Shown piece by piece: positions 19,468 to 29,487 of a DNA stretch of 64,000 nucleotides. The notes beneath the pieces were generated by a model. That model saw only the letters and a list, made by a program, of their open reading frames with translations, made no database searches and had not been told where the DNA came from. This DNA is from Plasmodiophora brassicae (lineage: Eukaryota; Endomyxa: Phytomyxea; Phytomyxea; Plasmodiophorida). The first letter of the stretch is position 1. Each line of letters begins with the position of its first letter. The translations under genes were made by a program, and so were the position numbers. The DNA is taken from the NCBI GenBank assembly GCA_036867785.1, contig CP145412.1, forward strand, positions 248,001 to 312,000, written 5' to 3'.

Positions 19468-20826
19468 TCATTCGTTCCTGGGAACTGCCGGCAGCAGCGG
19501 ATGATCGATGCAGTGACCCCAGAGAAATACTGGCACGATGCACGGTTTCGTTTGATGATCGGACTCATCTGTCGAGGTCGGTGAACCGAGGGATGCGTCG
19601 AGGCCAGGGTGCGACGATTCCCCATCGGGAACGCTGCTGCCCTGGTGCATACGAAGCCCCCCACAAGATCTCGTCATACCCGATATCGGGGGAGGATGTA
19701 TCAACAGGTCCTTCCTCGCCAGCGTCACCGCGGCTCTGGCTCGACGATAATTGTGATCCTGCTGATCGATCGCGAAAAGCCATTCCGTTAGAGCGCGGGC
19801 CGCACCGTTGCAATTGGGAGTCCCGTCGATGAGGCCACGAAGGGAGTCCAGTAGATCGCCGTCCCACATGAACAGCGGATGTTCCGCGATGCCGGACAAG
19901 AGCATTCGAACGGAATTGCAGTCGTCGGTCGCGATCAGCTGCGACGTGATCAGCATGCACCGCTCGTCGTCCAGGATGTGTTTCACGATGACCTTCTTCA
20001 CGTCGGCCCCGCTGGCGATCTGCAAGAGCAACGCGAGGTCGACGTTTCCCTCCCGTCCGTTCATCGTTTCAAGTATCGCGTCTGCCACAGCCGCCTTTCC
20101 AGCGCCCGCAGCGACGAACAGAATCCTCTGGAGGAACCCAGAGGGTCTCCCACTCCAACGCGAACGGAATACGTCGACCCTGTTGAAGTACAGTGCCAAC
20201 GTTAGGACGGCGTCGCCGTAAGACCGATCGTCGTTACGGTCCTCGACGAATTCGAGGTTTCGGACCAGGTTGCCCAGCTGACGCATCTGGAATACTAGGC
20301 GGCTGTCCGACAGGTCGACTGGGTTGGCCAGTAGTGTCTCGATGACGGTGCCGAGTCGTTGTTTCGTCCAGACAGCGCGGCCGGGGGCCGCGACCTCCCA
20401 TGAGCGCGGGACCACGTGCGGGATGATCGCGAGAACGATGCGTGTCTGACCGAGGTTTGCCGCTCGCGCCAACGGCTCGAAATAGGCGTCGCAGACGACG
20501 CCCAGCAGTTCACATCGTTGCAGGAGCGCGTCAGTCGCAGGCAGGTTCCTGTTCCCGATAGCGCCATCCAGCATCGCAACCAATTCGTCAGGCCGTCCCG
20601 CCTGAACTAGCTTCCGGAGCAGGCGCCCGCCCGAGGACGTGGCAGAGGCGATCAGCTCCCGTCGCCCAAGCGGCGTCGCCGTGCGTAGAGTGTCGACGCA
20701 TTGCTCCGAGGAGAGCAGACACCCCATCAGGTGATCAGTGCAGCCGGCCCGACCGCGCGAGCTCGACGTGATCAGGCACACGGTCAGCAACACGACCACC
20801 AGCGCTGGCCATGATTGTGCCGGCAT
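19468..20826 (-). CDS. Secreted helical-repeat protein, paralogue A
   Basis: Single exon, 452 aa. A signal peptide (PALVVVLLTVCLITSS, cleavage near residue 28) precedes a long alpha-helical region. Conserved with the neighbouring gene are SGGRLLRKL, AGRPDELVAMLDGAI, then DALLQRCE and the later RQLGNLVRN..FVED and DAVLTLAL.FNR.DVF. The helix-turn-helix periodicity recalls degenerate ankyrin or other solenoid repeats, but the ankyrin consensus (G.TPLH) is missing, so I do not name the fold. There are no membrane helices besides the signal, so the product is probably secreted or luminal. It is tandem to, and on the same strand as, paralogue B. Family unknown; effector role is an inference. Confidence 0.7.
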   Translation of the reverse strand: MPAQSWPALVVVLLTVCLITSSSRGRAGCTDHLMGCLLSSEQCVDTLRTATPLGRRELIASATSSGGRLLRKLVQAGRPDELVAMLDGAIGNRNLPATDALLQRCELLGVVCDAYFEPLARAANLGQTRIVLAIIPHVVPRSWEVAAPGRAVWTKQRLGTVIETLLANPVDLSDSRLVFQMRQLGNLVRNLEFVEDRNDDRSYGDAVLTLALYFNRVDVFRSRWSGRPSGFLQRILFVAAGAGKAAVADAILETMNGREGNVDLALLLQIASGADVKKVIVKHILDDERCMLITSQLIATDDCNSVRMLLSGIAEHPLFMWDGDLLDSLRGLIDGTPNCNGAARALTEWLFAIDQQDHNYRRARAAVTLARKDLLIHPPPISGMTRSCGGLRMHQGSSVPDGESSHPGLDASLGSPTSTDESDHQTKPCIVPVFLWGHCIDHPLLPAVPRNE

Positions 20827-21011
20827 CGCTGGGAGGCGCGATCCGCTATTTTATCGGGCGCGTCAGACACGCCCGAAGATGAGCCCGCGGGGTTGATCCC
20901 ACTATATGACGACGGCCCTAAGGTTGCCTCATCGCAGTCGCCGTGCAACAAACGCTTCTCCGTCGTGTATTACGAAAGCGTTAGGGGGCGATGGCAATAG
21001 CAACGAGGCGC

Positions 21012-22541
21012 TCAGTCGTCCAGCTCGTCATTGGAGTACTGAGTGCTCTCGTACCCGTCCGACACAACGTAAGTGTCCACGAGGCCGTCCAGGATCGACC
21101 TTGAAGGCGTTGTCAGCAGAGGCGTCTGGTCGGAACACTGCGATTGGCGGAGAGTTGGTGTAGGGATGCAGGCTCCCAGGAAACGGACCGCCGGGGGTTG
21201 CTTCGCGTAATCGACGTAGGAGTCGTCATCCGACGCCCCCGCCGACGTGTCGCAGCCGGAAGGCGGTGAGCACTGCCGCCGTCGACGGGTGATCCGTTGC
21301 CCAGTCGGGATAGGCTCCAGTTGCTTAACGGAAGTACTGGGAGTTGGCGTTACGTGCCCTTCGTGATTGGACTCGGAGGACGAGGGCATCGTGTGCCTCG
21401 ACCATTTCAGTTTCGGGGAGTGTAGCGATGAGAACGTGGCTCGGGGTCGACCTTGAACCTGTGCGGCGAAATACGCCAGCCCTTCAGCCAACGTGTGCAA
21501 CGCCCCGTTCCATGAAGTCAGCAACGTCTCGACGAGTTGCTGAAGGGATTCGAGGAAGGGGGGATCCTTCTCCAGCACGCGACAAGCCTTGATGAAGGAT
21601 AAAAGCAAGCGAATGCTGGCGTAGTCGTTGTTCACAACCAGTTGCCGTATGATGATGACCCGTCTAACATCACTCACAATGTGATTCAGGACGACTTGCT
21701 GCGCATAACGTCCTCTGGCACAGGCCAGCATCCGCCCCAGGTCGACGGTGGCCTGACCGCCCATCGTGTCCAGAACGGCGTCCGCAAACCGGGCACGCCC
21801 ATTTCGAAGAGCAACGCCCAGAACTCGCTTCAAGGTCTCGGAACTTCCACTGACGTATTGGAAACGCTCCAGGACGTCCGGCCTGTGGAAGAAGAAAGCG
21901 AGCGTCAGCACCGTTTCGTCGTAGTAGCGGTCGTGGATGGCAGGGTCCTCGATGAATGGGCAGTTCTTGACGATTCTGCCGATTTGTCGCAGCTGGGCTT
22001 GCTGTATGGCCGGGTCCGGATTGTGCAGGTCCGGATCGGTGAGAAGCCTGTCGACGATAGCAGCCAGCTGGTTCCTGGCCGGCAGCCCTAAATCGCTGAT
22101 GGTCACGTCGCTCGGGACGAGTCGAGGAATGAGAGCGAAGACATGGCACGTATGTCCGAGGATAGTCGCTCGTGTCAACGTCTCGAAGTAGTAGGCAGGG
22201 CTGACATGCGCACTCTCGCAACGTTGAAGAATGGTGTCCATGGCGCCCAGGTTGCCGTTCGCGACAGCGCCATTGAGCAACTGAACCAGTTCGTCAGGTC
22301 GCTCCACCCGGAGCAGCTTCTTCAGAAGGCGACCGCCCGATTCAGTGTGGGTCGCTCGCGCGATCACCGCCTGTCGCAAGTCCGGCTCCGCCGATCGAAC
22401 GAGGGCAATGCACTGCCGCGCCGAGAGCACACGCTCCAGCGCCAGCAGACGCACGGGCGGGACGCATCCCGCGTCGGTGCCCAGGAGCGCTGTCATCCAC
22501 GCGGCCAGGAGCGCGACGTGCACAGTACGGCGGGTGCACAT
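21012..22541 (-). CDS. Secreted helical-repeat protein, paralogue B
   Basis: Single exon, 509 aa, with signal peptide VALLAAWMTALLGTDAGC. It is collinear with paralogue A: SGGRLLKKLLRVERPDELVQ, LLNGAVANGNLGAMDTILQR, then YYFETLTRATILGHT, QIGRIVKN..FIEDP and ETVLTLAFFFHRPDVLE. The second half keeps DAVLDTMGGQATVDLGRML and IRQLVVNNDYASIRLLLS. A Ser/Pro-rich tail of about 130 residues (with HTMPSSSESNHEGHVT) is longer than in A and has no fold. Spacing between the two genes is 185 bp, which suggests an old tandem duplication since the coding sequences differ widely. No known domain is recognised. Confidence 0.7.
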   Translation of the reverse strand: MCTRRTVHVALLAAWMTALLGTDAGCVPPVRLLALERVLSARQCIALVRSAEPDLRQAVIARATHTESGGRLLKKLLRVERPDELVQLLNGAVANGNLGAMDTILQRCESAHVSPAYYFETLTRATILGHTCHVFALIPRLVPSDVTISDLGLPARNQLAAIVDRLLTDPDLHNPDPAIQQAQLRQIGRIVKNCPFIEDPAIHDRYYDETVLTLAFFFHRPDVLERFQYVSGSSETLKRVLGVALRNGRARFADAVLDTMGGQATVDLGRMLACARGRYAQQVVLNHIVSDVRRVIIIRQLVVNNDYASIRLLLSFIKACRVLEKDPPFLESLQQLVETLLTSWNGALHTLAEGLAYFAAQVQGRPRATFSSLHSPKLKWSRHTMPSSSESNHEGHVTPTPSTSVKQLEPIPTGQRITRRRRQCSPPSGCDTSAGASDDDSYVDYAKQPPAVRFLGACIPTPTLRQSQCSDQTPLLTTPSRSILDGLVDTYVVSDGYESTQYSNDELDD

Positions 22542-22966
22542 GACGTCGATGAACCAGCTGCTGACGTCAGCAAACAGTCCTCGGGCGGTTGCCGGGCGAT
22601 TCGGTCAAGCAGTACTGGTACGCGGCGGCTTGCGCGCGCAAGCCCCGGACTGGAAAATGCGCGACTCCACATCTGCTCCCAGCCGCTCCGCAACTCTCGT
22701 GTGAGCCAGACAGTGCGTCTGCGCGCGGCCCATTGCAGAGGAGAGGGGTCCCGGGGAATCCTGCTGGTACGGCGCGCGGCCAATCGCGGGGGAATTGCCC
22801 CAATGTTCTACAAACAGACCCGTAATGTCCACCAAACACCCCATATTGGCCGTCAATTACCGTCCGCTGTATTCAGCAATTTCAGGCAAGGTGTATTGTC
22901 AATGTAAGCGGGGCACGCGCGCGGCTACAGGAGACGAAGGCAAAGTTAAGTGGGAGGGTGTAACTT
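22542..22966. other. Intergenic, nothing recognised
   Basis: Promoter side of paralogue B and 3' side of the zinc-finger gene. Frames are shadows; no motif singled out. Confidence 0.5.
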
Positions 22967-23752
22967 TCAAATTTGGTCGGCTTGCAAGGGGTGGACATGG
23001 CGAAGGTGGATGGCAAGAACGTCTCCATGCATTCGCGACCGGCAAATACCGCACATCTCAGCAGGACGAGCGGAGATATGCTGGTCCAAGTCGCGAATTC
23101 CATAGAAATGGGCCGGGCAATACGGGCATTGAAACATTGGACCGCCTCGTGGGCGCTCACCCTGGTGCGGACTAGTGCTCGATGACACGCTAGCACACGT
23201 CAAATACGCACGCTGGTGACGATGAAACCCTTGTTTGGTCCTAAACTGGTGCCTGCAGGCCCGGCACTGTAGGACGAGGTAGCCTTCTCTACTGCGGGTC
23301 AATACTGACCCAGGGATTGGATCTCGTGCTACACAGGTGGCCGCCTCGTGTGCTCGACGTGAGCTGACAGACGAAAACGTTAGCAGGCAGGATTGGCATT
23401 GCTTTGGATTGACGGCGTTTCCTGAATGCGGGCGCGATGATGTTCCCTGATTGGGCGTTGCGTGGTGAAGCGATGCTGGCTGAATCACATTGTCACGTTG
23501 CCCGAAATCGTGCCGGCTAACGGCTTCGTCGTCTGGGAAGGTATCGCCGGCCGTGCGGGACACGGTTGCCTCCGGTTGGTCCACGGCGGCAGCTCGCGCG
23601 CGAACACGATTATCGGCGTCGAACGCGTCGAAGTTGAACAAGGTAACGACCTCTGCCCAGACGTCGTCGTCATCGGCAGCGGAAACAGGGACGCCCGACG
23701 CCCGACATGTCAACAGAAGCGCACACAGCGATACTCCCAGTGGCACCAGCAT
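22967..23752 (-). CDS. Secreted multi-zinc-finger (C2H2/C2HC) protein
   Basis: I start at ATG 23752, giving 261 aa, because residues 1-25 then form a signal peptide (MLVPLGVSLCALLLTCRASG). The upstream codons in the same frame would bury it. A polar linker with DDDDVW follows. Four zinc-finger-like units lie in the second half: CQSCLLTFSSVSSRRAHEAA ending in C, CRACRHQFRTKQGFHRHQRA ending near C, CPYCPAHFYGIRDLDQHISA ending near C, and CGICRSRMHGDVLAIHLRHV followed by H. Three therefore read C2HC and the last C2H2. Such fingers bind nucleic acid or protein and are rarely found behind a signal peptide. The protein could be exported to a host cell and act there, but that is inference. An alternative is that the leader is a false positive. 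Confidence 0.72.
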   Translation of the reverse strand: MLVPLGVSLCALLLTCRASGVPVSAADDDDVWAEVVTLFNFDAFDADNRVRARAAAVDQPEATVSRTAGDTFPDDEAVSRHDFGQRDNVIQPASLHHATPNQGTSSRPHSGNAVNPKQCQSCLLTFSSVSSRRAHEAATCVARDPIPGSVLTRSREGYLVLQCRACRHQFRTKQGFHRHQRAYLTCASVSSSTSPHQGERPRGGPMFQCPYCPAHFYGIRDLDQHISARPAEMCGICRSRMHGDVLAIHLRHVHPLQADQI

Positions 23753-24492
23753 GGTTCCACACGGCAACAGCGTGTCTGACAGAGGATTTGCTGCGCTTTG
23801 GCCGGGGCGCCGGTACCGAACTCGGATCACGCTACAATGCCGGTACGGTTTGGCACGACGGCTGGCTATTTTCGGCGTTGCTGGGCCGAAGGTATTTATG
23901 TACTTATTACCGTGTTCTCATTGGCAGGCGCAGGCTCTGCGATTCGCCACCAGGTGTGCTGGAGCACAGGTCCCGGCGCCGTGTATCGACAGCGTTGAGC
24001 CTCGGATCGATCAGTAGGATAACGGCGTCGGAGCGCGATGCTATCGGGCATGTCAGGACGCGCTGGCTCTGCTGTCGGGCAGTCTATCGCCGCGTGGTGC
24101 AGCGCTTCCGAGCTCATCGCATTCACTTTCGACAACACAGTCAGAGGTGCAATCCTGCCCAATCAGCTGTCCGGCGATCCTGATCAGGGACGGCCTATGG
24201 CGTGCCTCTGCCGCCTTCCAGTTCATTGTTTGACGGCCACCAACAGCGCATCTGCTGATACGTGTCGTGGATCGCGCGGGACAAGTCTACGACGTCACTT
24301 GCGACGTCGGCAGACCCGCCAGCGCGTCATATTCGACGTGCACAACCGCATATCCGACCACAGGCGCGATGCGCTTCGGAGGTCCAATATCTGACGAGGA
24401 ATCGCAGCTGCCTTCACCAGTCGTCTCGGCGGCAACCATGAACAGTCGAGTCAGCCACATTATACTGGATTCTAAACCGGCCTACAGGAACG
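23753..24492. other. Intergenic with a possible small gene
   Basis: A minus-strand frame from ATG 24460 reads MWLTRLFMVAAETTGEGS and could splice to a short exon ending near 24196, making a protein of roughly 75 aa. No family is recognised and the model is weak, so I do not call it. Confidence 0.3.
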
Positions 24493-26080
24493 TCATTTGC
24501 TCGACTGGCGGATCAGCCGCGGTGGAGGGTGTCGTGCGCGGTGGCCGATAACGCTGATAACGACCTGGACGCGAGCCGACGCTTGCGTCATGTCATCGAT
24601 ATCGTCATCGTCGATGACGAGGGCGATCTTCAACGCGACCAGGTCGGTTTTCGGTGACGAACGTCGAGGCGGCAGCGGATGGGGTAGCGCGGCCATCTTC
24701 GACATGGGATGGGGAGCGTTTCGGTGCACGACGGCCGTATCTGATGAAGAATCCGATTCCCTCGAGCGATGCTGCTGCTTGAATATGTTCAGCAGCCGTT
24801 TCGGGAGTTGCACCCCTGGGCGTCGGTAACTCCGATCCGGACCTGGCTTGGGGGACCACGTGATACTCTGCACCTTCCCGGAATGGATAACGTTGCATAC
24901 ATGCAGGAGGTACTCCATGCCAATGGTTGGGGGATAGTCCTGCAGGAGCAGTAAAGCGGCATCGTGCGACCTATCGAACAGCGAGTCTCGCACAGATCTG
25001 GGAACGTCGTATCAGAGCCGACACAGTACGGTCTGCAACGGCCTACATTAGCATTGCGCAAGAGAAAGACTGCATGTAGGGAATCATTTCCGGCTGGTCC
25101 ATAGTGAATAGCGTGTCCCATAATCTGCAGGAATCCGGCAGGGAGAATTCGCGCGTGAATATGGTCGTGAACCACCGCAGGGCGTAGTACGCCGGTTCAA
25201 TGCCCAGTGATGTCTGTGAACAGGACGTGGCAAACAATCAGGGCATCGAAACTAGCAGCTTAGGAGGTCCACGGTCTTACCAGGTGCAGCCATAGTTGTG
25301 GGTCGAGTTCACGTAGTATCTCGTACACCTGCTTCATGATTGCGACAATGCCGCCTGACAGCAAGGTCAGGTTCGCTGTTTCGTACTACCAGCGCGGCAG
25401 CCACGTACTCGATGTTGTATCCATGTCCTCGATGAAAAAGTGCAACTTCGAGATGAGGTTCATGAACGCGAAAAAGGTATCGGCTTCGACTTCGGCAGGG
25501 GCGGGCGCGTGACCGACAACATGGTCTTTCTGGAACACGTAGTACAGAGGGCCCACAATCTCGTTCAAACCTTGAACATACCCAATCTGCACACACACAC
25601 AGAGATCGTGCATCAGCAAACCGAGGGTCGGACCCCAGGAGCATTTCCGACCTGCGGCCAGAGCATGGCGAACACGAAGAGGATGCGGACCAGCGCATCG
25701 CTGTGCGTTGTCGAGTTGTTGAACAGGAAGTGCACGCGCATGGTCCGGTTGATGTCGTTCTGTATCCTGGTCAGCAGAACGCGATGCTTTCGTTCCAGGT
25801 TCGCGTGCGCCGCCTCGATCGACTCGCCGATGAACATGTCGACAAACTTCCAGTACGATTCGAGGTGCTCGGCGCGTCGACCGGCCCGCAGCGCGTTGTC
25901 GAGCGGGGCGGCATGCAGCAGGAGCATCCAGGTCAGCGGGCGTATCCCACATCCCTCGGGCAGGCCGCGCCGCGCCGACCGGCGCAGCGCGTCGTACGAG
26001 ACGACCGGCTGGTTGAGCGCCACGTACAGGTCCGTGTGCTCGTGGTGCCACGACCCAGCAGCGCCCAGCGACGACGACAT
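24493..26080 (-). CDS. TBC1D13-like Rab GTPase-activating protein
   Basis: Multi-exon minus-strand gene; I start at ATG 26080. Exon 1 has GLPEGCGIRPLTWMLLLHAA (the TBC entry motif) and RKHRVLLTRIQNDINRT with the catalytic-arginine region IxxD. The next exon starts YVQGLNEIVGPLYYVF, carrying the glutamine finger YVQG. A later exon (about 25235-25045) has EPAYYALRWFTTIFTREFSL then LWDTLF and SFSCAML. The last large exon has DSLFDRSHDAALLLLQDYPP, the TBC1D13-type end of the domain, then a basic and Ser-rich tail. TBC1D13 acts on Rab35 in membrane traffic in animals. Introns near 25.6, 25.39, 25.25 and 25.02 kb are inferred from frame changes. The very 5' end could include one more short exon. 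Confidence 0.8.
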
Positions 26081-26409
26081 CGACCAGCACCGCCCCAGTG
26101 ACGATCACCGCCGATCCACATCATGTACCATCGCCGACCAACCCGCCCATTATCAAAATGAACAGCTGCCCGACTCGTATGACGGTCACGGGGCTCACGA
26201 GTCACGCACTTAGCTGCACACGACTGGTCAACTAACCAGGCCCAGAACAAGCCCCGACAGCCAGCCGCCCACGCCGCAATGCTGCGCCGCCTCATGCATG
26301 ATCGCTTTGGCATCACCTCACGTTCGGTCTTCCCATCCTCGACCCACTACGTACCAGGTCCAAGACGAAACGCCGCCAATGCCCATCTCGCAAATGGCTC
26401 AGATCTGTA
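26081..26409. other. Intergenic, nothing recognised
   Basis: Separates the TBC gene from the MFS gene. It may contain a short 5' exon of the TBC gene, but none could be supported. Confidence 0.4.
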
Positions 26410-27837
26410 TTAAACGGGCGGCCCGGCAGACTTTGCAGGGGTCATCGCGTTTGAACAAACAAGGATAAGGACGGCAGAGACGGTGACAGTCGCGATGTCG
26501 ATGGAGTGGGCGAGTGTCAGACTGCATGAGGCCAGCAAGGGGAACACGATCCTGCCGAGGGATCCGGCCGTGGTTAACCAGCCCATGGCGCCGCCCTGCG
26601 GCCGCCGCCCCATCATCTGCGAATACGTCGAGACGGTCAGCACCTGGGTGATCGGCGACCCAATCGACCAGATGAAGCCCATGCCAAGTTGCAGGAGCGC
26701 GATCCTGTCGTTCATGACCGGTGGCAGAACCAGGACGGATCCGACCAGAATCGCTGCCATGCCGAACAGCAGCAGCGCCTGCGCCGAGAACGATCTGCTC
26801 AGGACGTGCAGCGACAGGAACGTCAGGGTGCCCATCAGGCCGAGGATCAACAGGAACTCAGCGCTGAGCTCCACCGATGCCCCAGCGTCGTCGGCAGTAC
26901 TCAGGCGCTGGTACTCCTCGGCGGCCACCGTCTCTGCGACGCCCACAACGCCCCGCAGCGAGAAGTTCAGGAAGGAGAACAGCGCGAATGCAGCGTCCAG
27001 ATTCGTCCATGCCCTTGGCGAACGAACCTGGAGGAACCGTCGTCCGGAAGGCGTGTTTGGGCCCTGGTCACACACATTGCGCGGCGGGTCCACCGGCCGC
27101 ATACAGAACGCTAGCAACGACAGCATAACGACGTTCAACGTGACGATCGTCATCCCGGGGATATAGACCTCATCGTAACGCCAATTATAAGGGGGTCGCT
27201 GCACGAGCCTTGCAAGCAGGGTCGGCAGGATCGGCGACATCGACAAGCCGGCGAATTGCATCAGCGTGTTCCAGCTGACGTAACCGGTGCGTTCCTCGGG
27301 CCGGCTGACCTTCACGACGAACGCCCTGGTGGCGGACAGCGTTCCGCTGCCGAACCCCGAGATGAACCTGAGGTGCGCTGTTACCGCCACAGGCGACGTA
27401 CTGAACGTCCTGAATGCGTACCTCGATGCCAGAATGCAATGGACGGCATGTGGCCGATCGCCCAGGAGACTGCCCACCATGTACAGGATGCTGCCGACGA
27501 TCGTGACCAGCGTTGACAGGATCAGTGTGTCCCGCGTTGAATTCGTCCAGTCGACCAGGTACCCGTATGGGATCGACGAGACCAGGCGTCCAACGGAGAA
27601 GAGGGACACGGCGACAGCCAGATGCCTGTGCGCATCGCCTGGCGACGGCACCATGTGATGGAGGTACGGCGACAGCCCCGCCATGACGATGCCTCGTGAG
27701 CATTCCGACAGGAATGCTTGGCCAAGGACGATGACGAGATCTGCCGATAGTTTGCGGCCGCCGTTCGGCCGTCCCGTCGACAGAGGCCGGCCTGTCGACG
27801 GGACGACGAGGAGTCGGTCCATCTCCTCTCGCATCAT
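26410..27837 (-). CDS. MFS transporter (MFSD8-like), in-frame intron
   Basis: Starts at ATG 27837. The frame is open throughout, but 27421-27368 is very probably a 54-bp intron (GTACGC...CTCAG) without a stop. Removing it turns an odd hydrophilic insertion into LASRFISGFGSGTLSATRAF, the conserved MFS TM4 motif, and leaves 457 aa. Twelve membrane helices are visible. The TM2-3 loop has GYLVDWTNSTRDTL (the G..D....R motif A) and TM5 has WNTLMQFAGLSMSPIL. The pattern resembles MFSD8/CLN7 and SPX-less relatives, lysosomal chloride channels or transporters in animals. Substrate is unknown. The C-terminal helices include GMGFIWSIGSPITQVLTVST. A short N-terminal tail without a lysosomal di-leucine motif is seen. 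Confidence 0.78.
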   Translation of the reverse strand: MMREEMDRLLVVPSTGRPLSTGRPNGGRKLSADLVIVLGQAFLSECSRGIVMAGLSPYLHHMVPSPGDAHRHLAVAVSLFSVGRLVSSIPYGYLVDWTNSTRDTLILSTLVTIVGSILYMVGSLLGDRPHAVHCILASRYAFRTFSTSPVAVTAHLRFISGFGSGTLSATRAFVVKVSRPEERTGYVSWNTLMQFAGLSMSPILPTLLARLVQRPPYNWRYDEVYIPGMTIVTLNVVMLSLLAFCMRPVDPPRNVCDQGPNTPSGRRFLQVRSPRAWTNLDAAFALFSFLNFSLRGVVGVAETVAAEEYQRLSTADDAGASVELSAEFLLILGLMGTLTFLSLHVLSRSFSAQALLLFGMAAILVGSVLVLPPVMNDRIALLQLGMGFIWSIGSPITQVLTVSTYSQMMGRRPQGGAMGWLTTAGSLGRIVFPLLASCSLTLAHSIDIATVTVSAVLILVCSNAMTPAKSAGPPV

Positions 27838-28113
27838 TAGAAATCACGACCCAGCGTGATTCAACGGAGCGTTCAGGCGAGGTCCCCACCCAATGACTCA
27901 TCAAAGAGCGCTCTACTCGGAGGCCATGAAGGGAAACATCTGGGAGCAGTGTATTGGACGCCGGGGAATGGAATGTAAAAGGTTTCGGTGCAAGACAGAC
28001 GAGTTAGACAGTGCTGGGGTTTAGAACTTCTGGGCCCTCCTTTGGATGCGCAGGGACCGGCGCATAGGCGAGAAGACGGTCTGCACGGTGCCATCCTGTA
28101 CGAAGCAACGTCA

Positions 28114-29208
28114 TTAGCCGCGAATCGATAAGAACGTTGCGGTGGAGCGCACCTCTCTGACAAGGTTGAAGGTCCCAAATTCGCCGTTGCCAGCGCGAGC
28201 CGACGGTGCTCTGGGCGCAACGGCATCCAGGTCGAGCTCGAACTCTGGCGCGACCGTCATGCCGCCGATGTCGATATCAATGTCAGCAGGGCCGGAACGC
28301 ACCGACTTGAGCGTGTAGACGAGCCAGCAGGCCAAGCCCGACACGATCGTGTATGCTGCAACGAGAAAGGGCGACCATCGAGACCCTTGTGGGCGACCAG
28401 GCGTGGTCGTGTCACTCTCGACGGTCGGCTCTGAAGTTGACCGTAGAACAGTACTCCCTCCGATAACTGGCACTGTAACCGCTTCGATGGATTCGTCAAC
28501 CGGCACTGAATCCTCAGCAACGGCTGCAGAATCGCCCTTATTATCCCCGTCAGCCACAGGATGAGACTCATCAGGGAGCGGTGCTCCGATATCAACCACC
28601 ACCGCAACATCGCTGGCAGCCAACTCAGGAGGGGTAACGACGTCAATGACGACATCCTGTAGAATGTCCTTGGATGGAACTAGTTCAGGCTCGACGTCGC
28701 CTTGTAAAAACGGAACCGACTGTACGCGAGAGGCTGCATCATCAACAGTTTCTGCAGGAGGTTCAGCGGGAAGCGATGTCGAATCGGAGGGTGCAACGAC
28801 CGCAGCAGGCGCATCGCCCTCTGGAACAACGGGAAGCGGGGACGGGTTCGGCGGAAACTGATAATGCAGAACACGAGCAGGATAGGCAGCCGTGGTCAGA
28901 TCGTCCGCCGCTGGAGGCACGCGATCGGGCACGACGGCAACACGCCCGCCAGAGCTGAACAGCGACAATGCGAGGAACAGGACGAGAAAGGCAAACGAGA
29001 TGACTCCAATCAGCGAGCCGGAACCGCCAGAAGAAGGCTCGGGCTCTTCCTCGACAACAGGGGCAGGTTGCGGTTCGGACGGGTGAATTGGGTTCGATTC
29101 GTCCACGGGAAGCTGAGGAAGATCCAGTCTCACAGGGGACGTCACGATGGCGTGGATAACATCCTTGGGTGAAAGGACGATGCGGTCGGCACCGGGACCC
29201 TCTACCAT
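28114..29208 (-). CDS. Unknown acidic two-helix membrane protein
   Basis: Single exon, 364 aa from ATG 29208. Two membrane helices are visible: LIGVISFAFLVLFLALSLF (about 66-84) and FLVAAYTIVSGLACWLVYTL (about 282-301). The roughly 200 residues between them are acidic and Pro/Val/Asp-rich (for example PVVPEGDAPAAVVAP and VADGDNKGDSAAVAEDS), as expected for a disordered loop. The C-terminus is charged and includes ADIDIDIGGMTVAPEFELDL. No family is recognised. The even codon bias and the two well-placed helices support a real gene. Function is unknown; an organelle or plasma-membrane tether is only a guess. Confidence 0.55.
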   Translation of the reverse strand: MVEGPGADRIVLSPKDVIHAIVTSPVRLDLPQLPVDESNPIHPSEPQPAPVVEEEPEPSSGGSGSLIGVISFAFLVLFLALSLFSSGGRVAVVPDRVPPAADDLTTAAYPARVLHYQFPPNPSPLPVVPEGDAPAAVVAPSDSTSLPAEPPAETVDDAASRVQSVPFLQGDVEPELVPSKDILQDVVIDVVTPPELAASDVAVVVDIGAPLPDESHPVADGDNKGDSAAVAEDSVPVDESIEAVTVPVIGGSTVLRSTSEPTVESDTTTPGRPQGSRWSPFLVAAYTIVSGLACWLVYTLKSVRSGPADIDIDIGGMTVAPEFELDLDAVAPRAPSARAGNGEFGTFNLVREVRSTATFLSIRG

Positions 29209-29487
29209 GGAGTTGGAACAGGAAGTGATGGCATCACGTTGCTCAGGGCTCTCGGAAGTGAGGTGATCATTGATGATGACAGTCGGCAGCCGGCTACTAC
29301 CGTCGCTGGTTTTGCCTATATTACCACATTAACAACCTTGTTCAAGCCCCACAGACACGTGTAGTGGTACCCTCTGATCGGGAAACCACAGATGCTGGCG
29401 ATGCAACGGCATGCATTGCACGAATACTCTCAGACAGATCCCGAAGCTGTGACTTCAAGTTATCATACTTGGTTTGCGTTCGAGTGT

